From assembly GCF_002953215.1 (NCBI RefSeq), contig NZ_CP026378.1:2214540-2278539 (forward strand): DNA of 64,000 nucleotides, in the 5' to 3' direction. Shown here one piece after another: positions 10,610-18,541 of this stretch. This DNA comes from Mixta calida. Its GTDB lineage: Bacteria > Pseudomonadota > Gammaproteobacteria > Enterobacterales > Enterobacteriaceae. Numbering within the stretch: the stretch's first letter is position 1; each line of letters begins with the position of its first letter. Both the position numbers and the translations under genes were made by a program. The notes beneath the pieces were generated by a model. That model had not been told where the DNA came from. It ran no database searches and saw only the letters and a list, made by a program, of their open reading frames with translations.

Positions 10610-10650
10610 CGTCAACGGCAAACAGCCTGTTCGGCGTCAACGGCAAACAG
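10610..10650. repeat. Short tandem-spaced direct repeat
   Basis: CGTCAACGGCAAACAG occurs at 10610-10625 and again, exactly, at 10635-10650, with a 9-nt spacer. The interval also contains the inverted pair GCCTGTT / AACAGGC. It lies between two convergent genes. Confidence 0.7.
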
Positions 10651-10692
10651 GCGGCGCAGCGCGCGCCGCCGAAGAATGGCTGTTCTCTGGCG

Positions 10693-11562
10693 CTACTCTT
10701 TGCCGGTCAGGAAACGGTAGATCACCGAAAGGTCCTGCTCGCCGTAACCCGCCTCAACCGCCTGCTGCCACAGCTGCGCAATATGCTGCATGCCCGGCAT
10801 TGATTGATCTTCGGCGGCGTCCAGCGCCAGCTGCGCGTCCTTCAGCGCCCAGGTCAGCTGCATCTGCGGCGTAAAGTCGCCCTCTTTGATGGTGTCGAGC
10901 TTCACTTTGGCATAGGGCGCCGCCAGCGGCCCGCCTTCGAGCACCGACCAGAGATCATCGGTAGTGAAGCCAAACTGCCGCGCCAGGCTGGCGCTTTCCG
11001 CCAGGCCCTGCATCATGGCGATCAGCCAGGCGTTGACCACCAGTTTCATGCGCGATCCAGCACCCGCCTCGCCCAACCAGCGCGCGCCCTTGCTGATAGC
11101 GGCGAAAACCGGCTCGAGCTTCTCCGCCCGCTGCCGGTCACCGCTGGCCAGCACCAGAATTTGCGCGTTTTCCGCCGGCGCTTTGGTGCCCGATACCGGC
11201 GCATCGATATAGACCACGTCCGGGCGCTGCTGCGCCAGATAAGCGATCAGCCGATCGGTCGCCTCTACGCCGATGGTGCCCATCTGACAGAACACCGCGT
11301 TCTGCCGCAGCGACGACGCAATTTGTTGCAACACGCTTTCGGTCGTCGGGCCGTCAGAGAGCATCGCCAGCACCACGTCCGCGTCGGCGACCGCCTGCTG
11401 CGGTGCATCGTGCAGCGTCATGCCGTTCGCCGCCAGATCTTCGCCGCGCGCGCGGGTGCGGTTCCAGCCCGCCACCGGGAAATCTTTTTTTACCAGATTT
11501 GCGGCGAAGGCGTGTCCCATCGCACCGAGTCCCAGAACTGCTACAGAGGGATGCTGATTCAT
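10693..11562 (-). CDS. NAD(P)-dependent beta-hydroxyacid dehydrogenase family protein
   Basis: 289 residues, the usual size for 3-hydroxyisobutyrate/tartronate-semialdehyde/GLYR-type reductases. The N-terminal Rossmann motif is VLGLGAMGHAFAANL (about 8-22). The substrate-binding signature DAPVSGTKAPAENAQIL follows, and the catalytic Lys lies in SRMKLVVNAW. The start is ATG 11562 because AAGGA sits seven bases upstream; the ATG at 11580 is too close to that site. The exact substrate (semialdehyde, succinic semialdehyde or imine) cannot be told. Cytoplasmic, apparently monocistronic. Confidence 0.85.
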   Translation of the reverse strand: MNQHPSVAVLGLGAMGHAFAANLVKKDFPVAGWNRTRARGEDLAANGMTLHDAPQQAVADADVVLAMLSDGPTTESVLQQIASSLRQNAVFCQMGTIGVEATDRLIAYLAQQRPDVVYIDAPVSGTKAPAENAQILVLASGDRQRAEKLEPVFAAISKGARWLGEAGAGSRMKLVVNAWLIAMMQGLAESASLARQFGFTTDDLWSVLEGGPLAAPYAKVKLDTIKEGDFTPQMQLTWALKDAQLALDAAEDQSMPGMQHIAQLWQQAVEAGYGEQDLSVIYRFLTGKE

Positions 11563-11826
11563 CTCGAAATCCTTCTTCATATTAAAAGGTCAGTTAATCC
11601 TGGCGCATTTTGTCACAGCGTAAATCCCCGTCGCCCCGATTGCTATCAATTCAGGCAAAAGCAATGACATATCGCCTGGCCCTGAGCGCCGACGCGCACG
11701 CCTGGCACAGCTTATGCGGTGCTAAATCAACTTTATGTGATGATGTTTTGCAAAATATGACAGACGTGCCAGGCTTACGCGCAGATGTTACGGATGGTTC
11801 ATTATTATTTCCGCAGGACGCTATTG

Positions 11827-13980
11827 ATGAAAATGATCCCTGTTGCTCAGCGGCCGGTTCGCCTTCGCACTGCGCCGGTCCTGCTTGTGTTGTGCTGCGC
11901 CAGCGCCTGGTCCGCCAGCGATGAGTCGACTATGGTCGTCAGCGCCGCGCCCGGCGGCCTCTCCGAACTGGATACGCCCGCCGCCGTCAGCGTAGCGTAT
12001 GGCGACGATATTCGTCAGGCTGCGCCGCGCGTTAATCTGTCGGAAAATCTCTCCGGCCTGCCCGGTTTGCAGATCCAGAATCGGCAAAACTACGCGCAGG
12101 ATTTACAGATCTCCATTCGCGGCTTCGGCTCGCGCTCTACCTACGGCGTGCGCGGCATGCGCATCTGGCTCGATGGCATTCCGGCCACCATGCCGGACGG
12201 CCAGGGGCAGACGTCCAATATCGATCTGAACTCTGTCGATCGGGTGGAAGTGCTGCGTGGGCCGTTTTCCGCGCTCTACGGCAACGCCTCCGGCGGCGTG
12301 ATCAATATCGAGACCCAGAAAGGCGCACAGCCCGCCAGCGTCGAGGCAAGCAGCTATTACGGCAGTTTCGGCAGCTGGCGCTATGGGCTAAAGGCGCAGG
12401 GCGCCACCGGCGACGGCGACGGCGATCAGGCGGGCGACGTCGACTATACGGTTTCCGCCACCCGCTTCAGTACACATGGCTATCGCGACCGCAGCAGCGC
12501 GCACAAAAACCTCGGTAACGCGCGGCTCGGCGTACGTATCGATGATGTCAGCACCCTGACGCTGCTGTTTAATAGCGTCGATATTAAAGCGCAGGACCCC
12601 GGCGGCTTAACCCGCGCTGAATGGCGAGATAATCCGCGCCAGTCGCCGCGTGCGGATCAATATGATACGCGTAAAACCGTGAAGCAAACGCAGGCGGGCC
12701 TGCGCTACCAGCGCCAGATGAGTGAAAACGACGACCTCAGTCTGATGGCCTGGGCAGGCGAACGTGAAACCACGCAGTATCAGTCGATTCCCCGCGCGCC
12801 GCAGCTCAGGCCGAGCCACGCCGGTGGCGTGATTGAACTGACGCGTCACTATCAGGGCGTCGACGCGCGCTGGACGCATCGCGGCGCGCTGGGATCGCTG
12901 CCGGTGACGCTGACTGGCGGCCTCGATTATGAAACCATGAGCGAACGTCGCAAAGGCTATGAAAACTTCGTGCTGAACAACGGCGCGCCGCAGTTTGGTG
13001 AAAAAGGCAACCTGCGCCGTAACGAGCGCAACCTGATGTGGAACCTCGATCCCTACCTGCAAACCTCGTGGCAGCTGACCTCCGCCCTGACGCTGGATGC
13101 GGGCGTGCGTTTCAGCACGGTGAATTTTGACGACAATGACTTTTATGTCCGCCCCGGCAACGGCGACGACAGCGGCGAAGCGCGCTATCACCGCTGGTTG
13201 CCCGCAGCCTCGCTGAAATATGCGCTGACCGATAGCTGGAATATCTACGCCTCCGCCGGACGCGGCTTTGAAACGCCGACCATCAACGAGCTTTCTTATC
13301 GCGCGGACGATCAGGGCGGGCTGAATAACCGGCTCCAGCCTTCGACCAGTGATACGCTGGAGATCGGCAGTAAAACCCGCATCGGCAACGGCCTGCTCAG
13401 CGCCGCGCTGTTCCAGACCGACACCAAAAATGAAATCGTGGTCGACAGCTCAAGCGGCGGGCGCAGCAGCTATAAAAACGCCGGACAGACACGCCGCCGC
13501 GGGCTGGAGCTGGCGCTCGATCAACAGTTTGCTGACGACTGGCGGCTGCGTATGGCCTGGACGCTGCTCAACGCGACCTACCGCGACAGCGTCTGCGGCG
13601 ATCCGACATGCAGTTCTGAAAAACAGGTGCCGCGCGGCAACCGGCTGCCGGGCATCGCGCGCAATATGGCGTCGGCGGCGCTAGAGTATGCGCCGGAAAC
13701 GGGCTGGTACGGCGGTGCGGAGCTGCGCTATATGAGTCAGATCCAGACCAACGACCGTAACAGCGAGCAGGCGCCCGCCTATGCCGTCACCGCGCTGAAC
13801 GGCGGCTATAAGTTCCGTTCCGGCGGCTGGGTGCTGGATCTCTTTGGCCGCGTCGATAACCTGTTCGACCGCAGCTATGTCGGCTCGGTGATCGTTAATG
13901 AAGGCAATGGCCGCTACTTTGAACCGGCGCCGGGCCGCAACTACGGCGTGGGCGCTTCACTGAGCTGGGAATTTCAGTAA
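11827..13980 (+). CDS. pqqU: TonB-dependent receptor PqqU (YncD-type)
   Basis: 717 residues. Outer-membrane beta-barrel receptor. It follows E. coli YncD/PqqU, the pyrroloquinoline-quinone importer, over its whole length. A signal peptide (about 1-30) is followed by a TonB box (ESTMVVSA), the plug domain with QNYAQDLQISIRGFGSR and VLRGPFSALYGNASGG, then the barrel, ending NYGVGASLSWEFQ with the C-terminal aromatic needed for insertion. The start is ATG 11827 since AGGA lies eight bases upstream. Imported PQQ would serve periplasmic glucose dehydrogenase; no PQQ biosynthesis or dehydrogenase gene is seen in this window. Confidence 0.93.
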   Translation: MKMIPVAQRPVRLRTAPVLLVLCCASAWSASDESTMVVSAAPGGLSELDTPAAVSVAYGDDIRQAAPRVNLSENLSGLPGLQIQNRQNYAQDLQISIRGFGSRSTYGVRGMRIWLDGIPATMPDGQGQTSNIDLNSVDRVEVLRGPFSALYGNASGGVINIETQKGAQPASVEASSYYGSFGSWRYGLKAQGATGDGDGDQAGDVDYTVSATRFSTHGYRDRSSAHKNLGNARLGVRIDDVSTLTLLFNSVDIKAQDPGGLTRAEWRDNPRQSPRADQYDTRKTVKQTQAGLRYQRQMSENDDLSLMAWAGERETTQYQSIPRAPQLRPSHAGGVIELTRHYQGVDARWTHRGALGSLPVTLTGGLDYETMSERRKGYENFVLNNGAPQFGEKGNLRRNERNLMWNLDPYLQTSWQLTSALTLDAGVRFSTVNFDDNDFYVRPGNGDDSGEARYHRWLPAASLKYALTDSWNIYASAGRGFETPTINELSYRADDQGGLNNRLQPSTSDTLEIGSKTRIGNGLLSAALFQTDTKNEIVVDSSSGGRSSYKNAGQTRRRGLELALDQQFADDWRLRMAWTLLNATYRDSVCGDPTCSSEKQVPRGNRLPGIARNMASAALEYAPETGWYGGAELRYMSQIQTNDRNSEQAPAYAVTALNGGYKFRSGGWVLDLFGRVDNLFDRSYVGSVIVNEGNGRYFEPAPGRNYGVGASLSWEFQ

Positions 13981-13985
13981 CGCAT

Positions 13986-14012
13986 CGTCAGGCCGGACAA
14001 TCCGGCCTGACG
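13986..14012. terminator. Bidirectional terminator between pqqU and sutR
   Basis: Perfect 12-bp stem CGTCAGGCCGGA / TCCGGCCTGACG with a CAA loop, between two converging genes. The T-tract is weak (GTTTCACCGTTTT). Confidence 0.7.
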
Positions 14013-14034
14013 GTTTCACCGTTTTGTCCGGCTT

Positions 14035-14583
14035 TTACGGACGTGGATAGTGGATCAGATCGTGGATCAGCGTCCGCCCGTCACTGCGATTGCGGTAGGC
14101 GTGCGGCGCATCGGCGTTGAAACGCAACACCTCGCCCTGCCGCAGCAGATGCCAAACGCCTGCGATCTGCACCTCCAGCTCGCCGTCGATCACCACCACA
14201 TGCTCGATCACGCCCGACGCGTGAGGCGCGGACTCGCTGAACGCGCCTGCGGCGAACTCAATCGCCAGCAGATCGAACCCCAGTTCTGCATCGAAATCGA
14301 CCAGCGGCGTCACTTTCATCTGTGCGTTCTGCTGCTGAAACGGCGGCCGCTGCGCTGCGCCGCTGTTGACGTCTGCGGGCGTGATAAAGCGTGAGAACGG
14401 CACCGCGAAGCCGGTGGCGATTTTCCATAAGGTCGCCACCGTCGGGCTTGATTCGCCGCGTTCGATCTGTCCCAGCATCGCCTTGCTGACGCCGCTTCGC
14501 TCCGCCGCCTGCGTCAGACTCCAGCGCCGCTCGGCGCGCAGCGCCTTCAGCGTCTGCGCCAGGTGTTGCGCTAAAGCTTCCAT
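14035..14583 (-). CDS. sutR: XRE-cupin transcription regulator SutR (YdcN)
   Basis: 182 residues. The N-terminal helix-turn-helix (about 14-68) contains RRWSLTQAAERSGVSKAMLGQI, shown in part as SGVSKAMLGQIERGES. The C-terminal cupin (about 100-178) contains SGVIEHVVVIDGELEV and DAPHAYRN. It matches E. coli SutR/YdcN in length and in its highly conserved HTH, a regulator linked to sulfur utilisation genes (family knowledge). It is divergent from ydcO with an 80-base gap that contains a perfect palindrome, so self- and ydcO regulation is likely. Confidence 0.92.
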   Translation of the reverse strand: MEALAQHLAQTLKALRAERRWSLTQAAERSGVSKAMLGQIERGESSPTVATLWKIATGFAVPFSRFITPADVNSGAAQRPPFQQQNAQMKVTPLVDFDAELGFDLLAIEFAAGAFSESAPHASGVIEHVVVIDGELEVQIAGVWHLLRQGEVLRFNADAPHAYRNRSDGRTLIHDLIHYPRP

Positions 14584-14604
14584 CTTCTCTCCCGTGGCCT
14601 GCTT

Positions 14605-14647
14605 GTGCGTTATAACGCACAGTGGTATGTTGAGCGCTATAACGCAC
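14605..14647. promoter_or_regulatory. Probable SutR operator pair in the sutR-ydcO intergenic region
   Basis: Site 1 is the perfect 16-bp palindrome GTGCGTTATAACGCAC (14605-14620). Site 2 (14632-14647, GAGCGCTATAACGCAC) repeats its right half, 27 bases on. Both lie between the divergent starts of sutR and ydcO. Confidence 0.65.
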
Positions 14648-14663
14648 AGGGAGCAAGCATACT

Positions 14664-15842
14664 ATGGCATTGGCGCAGCGTGAACAGCCGTTTAGCTTTA
14701 CCCTTATCATCGCCGGTTTTGTGGCGACGCTGGTCGGCTATGCCAGCTCGGCGGCGATCGTTTTTCAGGCCGCTGAAGCCGCAGGCGCGACGCCGCAGCA
14801 GATCGGCGGCTGGCTGACCGCGCTGGGCCTGGCGATGGGCATCAGCTCGCTTGGCCTGTCGATATGGTATCGTCAGCCGATTCTGACCGCCTGGTCGACG
14901 CCCGGCGCCGCGATGCTGGCGACCAGCCTGCACGGCGTCACGCTGTCGCAGACCATCGGCATCTTTCTGTTTACCAACGCGCTGATTGTGCTGTGCGGCG
15001 TCACCGGCCTGTTCGCCCGCCTGATGAAACTGGTGCCGCAGGCGATTACCGCCGCAATGCTGGCGGGCATCCTGCTGCGCTTCGGCCTGGAGGCGTTCGC
15101 CGCTTTGCAGGTCGATCTGGCGCTGTGCGGCACGATGTGCGTAAGCTGGCTACTGGCGCGCTGCCTGCTGCCGCGCTACGCCATTATTATTACGCTGCTG
15201 GCGGGCCTGATGTTGGCGCTGGCGCGCGGCGATCTACATATCGCCCAGCCGCTGATGACGCTGCGCTGGCCGGAGGCCGTGATGCCGGGCTTTTCGCTGG
15301 CTTCGCTGTTGGGCGTCGGGCTGCCCTATTTTCTGGTGACCATGGCGTCGCAAAACGCGCCTGGCATTGCGACATTACAGGCGCACGGCTATCAGCCGCC
15401 CGTCTCGTCGTTAATCAGCTGGACGGGCCTTATCGCCCTGCTGCTGTCGCCGTTCGGCGGCTTTTCCGTCTGCATCGCCGCCATTACCGCCGCTATTTGC
15501 ATGAGCGACGAGGCGCATCCCGATAAAAATCGGCGCTGGATCGCCTCGGCCATTGCCGGTCTGTTTTATCTGTTGGCCGGGCTTTCAGGCGGTGCGGTCG
15601 CGCTGCTGCTCACCGCGCTGCCGCCGACGCTGATTCATACGCTGGCGGGTCTGGCGCTGTTGGGCACGCTGACCGGCAGCATTCAGCGCGCGCTTGAGCA
15701 GGAAAATAGCCGCGATGCGGCGATGATAACTTTTTTAATCACCGCTTCCGGCATTACGCTGGCCGGTATTGGCGCCGCCTTTTGGGGATTATTTGCGGGC
15801 GCGGTCGCCTGGCGCCTGTTAAGCCTGCGGCGGCGGGATTAG
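14664..15842 (+). CDS. ydcO: Benzoate/H+ symporter family protein YdcO (BenE type)
   Basis: 392 residues with about 12 hydrophobic segments, full length for the BenE family of the NCS2-like fold. Inner-membrane proton symporter; BenE imports benzoate, but the substrate of enterobacterial YdcO is not established. Conserved patches include VGYASSAAIVFQAAEAAG near the start, PGAAMLATSL, and MASQNAPGIATL with SPFGGFSV in the second half. It is divergent from sutR as in E. coli, so it is probably under SutR control. GGGAGC lies ahead of the ATG. Confidence 0.92.
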   Translation: MALAQREQPFSFTLIIAGFVATLVGYASSAAIVFQAAEAAGATPQQIGGWLTALGLAMGISSLGLSIWYRQPILTAWSTPGAAMLATSLHGVTLSQTIGIFLFTNALIVLCGVTGLFARLMKLVPQAITAAMLAGILLRFGLEAFAALQVDLALCGTMCVSWLLARCLLPRYAIIITLLAGLMLALARGDLHIAQPLMTLRWPEAVMPGFSLASLLGVGLPYFLVTMASQNAPGIATLQAHGYQPPVSSLISWTGLIALLLSPFGGFSVCIAAITAAICMSDEAHPDKNRRWIASAIAGLFYLLAGLSGGAVALLLTALPPTLIHTLAGLALLGTLTGSIQRALEQENSRDAAMITFLITASGITLAGIGAAFWGLFAGAVAWRLLSLRRRD

Positions 15843-16320
15843 GCGCCAGCTTTGCTCTCCCGATTATTTTACTTTGCTCGCTATTTGATGTGCGCTTATT
15901 ACATTGTCGCGAAAAATGGTATCACCTGCGCCACTCATCAGACCTCATTCCAGCGCTCCTGAAAAGCGCCCCGGTTCCAGGCGGCAGGATTAATTATCCG
16001 GCTTCGCTAATAAGAACAAGAAGTTAATTACGAAGGTTTCAGGCAGGCGAAAAATAGGGTTGTACAAGACCGCAGTCTCTTGTCCAGGTATAGCGTTTTC
16101 ACTTGCTCAGATATGCGATCGTTTATTGGCGGCGCTTTTTTATACTGACTGAAAGATGTCTATTTTACCTTGTGAATAATGAAAGATAATAATTAAAATC
16201 TAATTATAAAGAGGTAGGCTGAGAAATTAATTTTCTACGTATGAAATAAAACACTCCGGCTTAATTAAATAAATCAGGCCGGAGTGAAAAGGCGTTAAAA
16301 AATGGAATTGAAATTAATAT
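15843..16320. other. Gene-free region after ydcO
   Basis: 478 bases, becoming AT-rich toward the right. I see no supported coding frame and no RNA gene. The only clear structure is the terminator at 16252-16286. Confidence 0.5.
16246..16290 (-). terminator. Terminator of yciG (minus strand)
   Basis: CACTCCGGC / GCCGGAGTG, a 9-bp perfect stem with a 17-nt AT loop. On the minus strand it is followed by TTTTATTT, so it ends the KGG-repeat gene. Confidence 0.75.
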
Positions 16321-16503
16321 TTATTCGGCGGGTTTACGGCCTCCGCCGTGGCTGTTCTGACCGCCCTTGCGCCCCGCTTCAGACGCCTTCTGCGGATTGT
16401 TTTTGAAGTTGCCGCCACTACGCTGGCCCCCCTTCTTACCTGCTTCAGATGCACGCTGCCGATCGTTTGCGAAATTACCTGCACCACCACGATATTGCGT
16501 CAT
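16321..16503 (-). CDS. yciG: KGG-repeat stress-induced protein (YciG-like)
   Basis: 60 residues. It contains two copies of the KGG motif in SEAGKKGGQ and SEAGRKGGQ, each preceded by a GGAGNFANDRQRA-type or GGNFKNNPQKA-type segment, as in YciG and the plant-like stress peptides. The protein is small, hydrophilic, basic and probably disordered. YciG-type genes are RpoS-dependent and linked to general stress (family knowledge). The start is ATG 16503, with GAGG eight bases upstream; the longer frame to 16530 has no ribosome site. Confidence 0.88.
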   Translation of the reverse strand: MTQYRGGAGNFANDRQRASEAGKKGGQRSGGNFKNNPQKASEAGRKGGQNSHGGGRKPAE

Positions 16504-16818
16504 AACAATTCCTCTTTTTTTAACATTCAAGTCGTCAACTTACTCCACACAGGAGATAAGCAAGCGGAACAACGTTATTAAATGTAGAAGCTGACCAACG
16601 AAGTGCAACTATTTTTATTGCGTTCAACCATCGTCCAAAAAGGTATAAGCAGTGACGCCACAGTTGTTTTAATTAACTAATTGCCTGAAAAAAACATAAT
16701 ACCCAGACCATTTAAGATTATTCCTAAAAGAATGAAAATTAAGATGCAAGCCCGTTTTTTTTCGTTAATCTCATTCGGGCTTGAACCGATACTCGGTAAC
16801 TTCTAACAAGGGTGGATC
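16504..16818. other. AT-rich intergenic region upstream of yciG
   Basis: 315 bases with no supported gene. It must contain the yciG promoter. An inverted pair AAGCCCG / CGGGCTT (16748-16782) has a 21-nt loop containing eight T; its role is unclear. Confidence 0.4.
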
Positions 16819-16989
16819 ATGTCGATAAAATGGTTCCGCTCAGACAGCGTGTGTCGCCAGAGAAAATTCATCCCCTTTATTATGGGGAACGTGGTTTTTC
16901 TTCTGCTGGAGGATGGCGGCACGTTGGTACGCTCGCGGCTGTGGCTCAAACGATACGCGCGCTTTTTTACCGAAGCCGATGCGCCCTAA
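16819..16989 (+). CDS. Small hypothetical protein (56 residues)
   Basis: The ATG is preceded by AAGGGTGG. The product begins MSIKWFRSDSVCRQRK, has a short hydrophobic stretch (FIPFIMGNVVFLLL) and ends FFTEADAP. The clean ribosome site and the amphipathic/basic pattern support translation, but the length is too short for certainty. It lies 170 bases upstream of srfA on the same strand and could be a leader gene of that operon or independent. No family recognised. Confidence 0.4.
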   Translation: MSIKWFRSDSVCRQRKFIPFIMGNVVFLLLEDGGTLVRSRLWLKRYARFFTEADAP

Positions 16990-17159
16990 TGCCTTACAGA
17001 CGGCCCGTTGCGGCTGGCTTGCGCGTTGCCATATGAATATCAATCAAATACGCGCTCTTTTCTGACGTTTGATTTGCCTCATGCACGGATAAAATCAACC
17101 GAATCGCCGATACCACACGATTTTCTGCCTCTGGCAGCGTCAAATAAGGGCCCTCACAG

Positions 17160-18539
17160 GTGGCAAAAACATTCTTACGCAGCGGAAACCTGGATGCCGT
17201 ACTCGCTTTAGGTGAAAACGGCCAGCCAGTTTACCTTTCTGCGCTTCAGCTCCGCGAAACGCTACGCCTGCGCAAGCAGCAAAAACTCGCCGACTGCCTG
17301 GCAATTCCGCAGGCCAATGAGCGCGGCGACCGAATTGACTGGTACGCCCCCTTCTCTGGTCGGGTAAAATCCTGGAACGCCGCCAGCGAAAGCGAACGCC
17401 AGCAGGCGCTGAGCCAGCTGGAGAATCATCAACAAACGCTGACGGCGATCAGCCAGCGCGCGCTCAACGCCGATAAACCGGCGCTGAAACTGTTCGGTGC
17501 GCTGCTCAGTAAAGCCTTTCAGTTTCCCGATCGTCAATATGTCTATCTGGTGGATGGCCGTCCCGTCATCACCTTCTGGGGCTTCGTCGAGCTGGATAAG
17601 CGTTCACGCAGCGACGCGCTCGCGTGCCTGCGCGCCACCTTACAGCCGGAGCCGATTGACGATGAGCCGCTGATTGCCGCCCCGATGCCGAAAGTCGCCC
17701 CTACGCCTCAGCCTGAGCCGGTTATCACGCCGCCTGAACCTGCGCCCGCCGCGCCGCGCGCCTCCGCGCCCGTCAGCGCTTATCAGGCGATAACCGAACT
17801 CAGCGACGATGAGCGCGAAAGCGAAGACGCGCCGGTGGACACCGCGCCGCCTGCCGCGCCCGCGAAGCGCTCGCGTCGCCTGCTGTGGGTCGTTCCGCCG
17901 CTGGTGCTGGCGGTTGCCGCCGCGCTGGCGGTGAACTTCTGGCCGCATCTGGCTAAGCACGTGCCCATCGCCGCGCCGGAAAGCGTGCCAGAAGCGGAAA
18001 TTAAGCCGCACGTCATTATTCCGGTGGCGACCCAGGCGAAATCACTGGCGCTGCGCGATACGCTGCCGCTGCGCAACGCCACCGTAGTGACGCCAGCGCC
18101 GCCTGAAACGCCGCCGCCCGCCCCCGCACCCGCGCCTGCGCCCGCCGCGCCGGTAGAGAAAGACGCGCTGGTGATGCCGCCGCCCGCTGTGCGCAACGGT
18201 TCGACGCGTTTTCTTGACGGCACCTGGCGCGTTACGTTGCAGCTCAATAATATGCGCGGTTTCAAAGCGCCCACCCTGCGCTATCAGTTCCGCGACGGCA
18301 AAGGCACCGCCACCATTGTTCAGGGCGACGGCACGCGCTGTAAGGCGGAGACCACCGCTGGCCTGATGAGCTCAGGCAACCTGGTTATCAACAGTCGTTA
18401 TACCGCCCGCTGCGTTAACGGCACCCGTTACAAAATGCCGCAACTGGTATGTAAACAGGGAGATGGCGCCGCCGTGTGTGAAGCGCAATTTGGCAATGAT
18501 GTCACTTACCCGATGTCGATCAAGCGTGAGAGTAAATAA
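17160..18539 (+). CDS. srfA: SrfA-family protein (first gene of srfABC)
   Basis: 459 residues from GTG 17160. Parts: a soluble N-terminal domain (about 1-160, with PDRQYVYLVDGRPVITFWGF); a Pro/Ala-rich acidic linker (about 163-235); one transmembrane helix (about 241-260) preceded by KRSRR, so the N-terminus is cytoplasmic; a second Pro/Ala-rich stretch (about 312-340); and a periplasmic C-terminal domain (about 350-459) beginning GSTRFLDGTWRV with four cysteines. This is the build of the virulence factor SrfA family. It is two bases from srfB. The proteins are reported around Salmonella virulence regulation, but a biochemical role is not established. Confidence 0.85.
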   Translation: MAKTFLRSGNLDAVLALGENGQPVYLSALQLRETLRLRKQQKLADCLAIPQANERGDRIDWYAPFSGRVKSWNAASESERQQALSQLENHQQTLTAISQRALNADKPALKLFGALLSKAFQFPDRQYVYLVDGRPVITFWGFVELDKRSRSDALACLRATLQPEPIDDEPLIAAPMPKVAPTPQPEPVITPPEPAPAAPRASAPVSAYQAITELSDDERESEDAPVDTAPPAAPAKRSRRLLWVVPPLVLAVAAALAVNFWPHLAKHVPIAAPESVPEAEIKPHVIIPVATQAKSLALRDTLPLRNATVVTPAPPETPPPAPAPAPAPAAPVEKDALVMPPPAVRNGSTRFLDGTWRVTLQLNNMRGFKAPTLRYQFRDGKGTATIVQGDGTRCKAETTAGLMSSGNLVINSRYTARCVNGTRYKMPQLVCKQGDGAAVCEAQFGNDVTYPMSIKRESK

Positions 18540-18541
18540 GA

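Noticed and set aside
16748-16782. Terminator or riboswitch at the AAGCCCG / CGGGCTT pair before the 56-residue gene
   Set aside because: The loop is long and holds the T-run within it; no gene upstream on that strand would need it, and no known riboswitch core was recognised.
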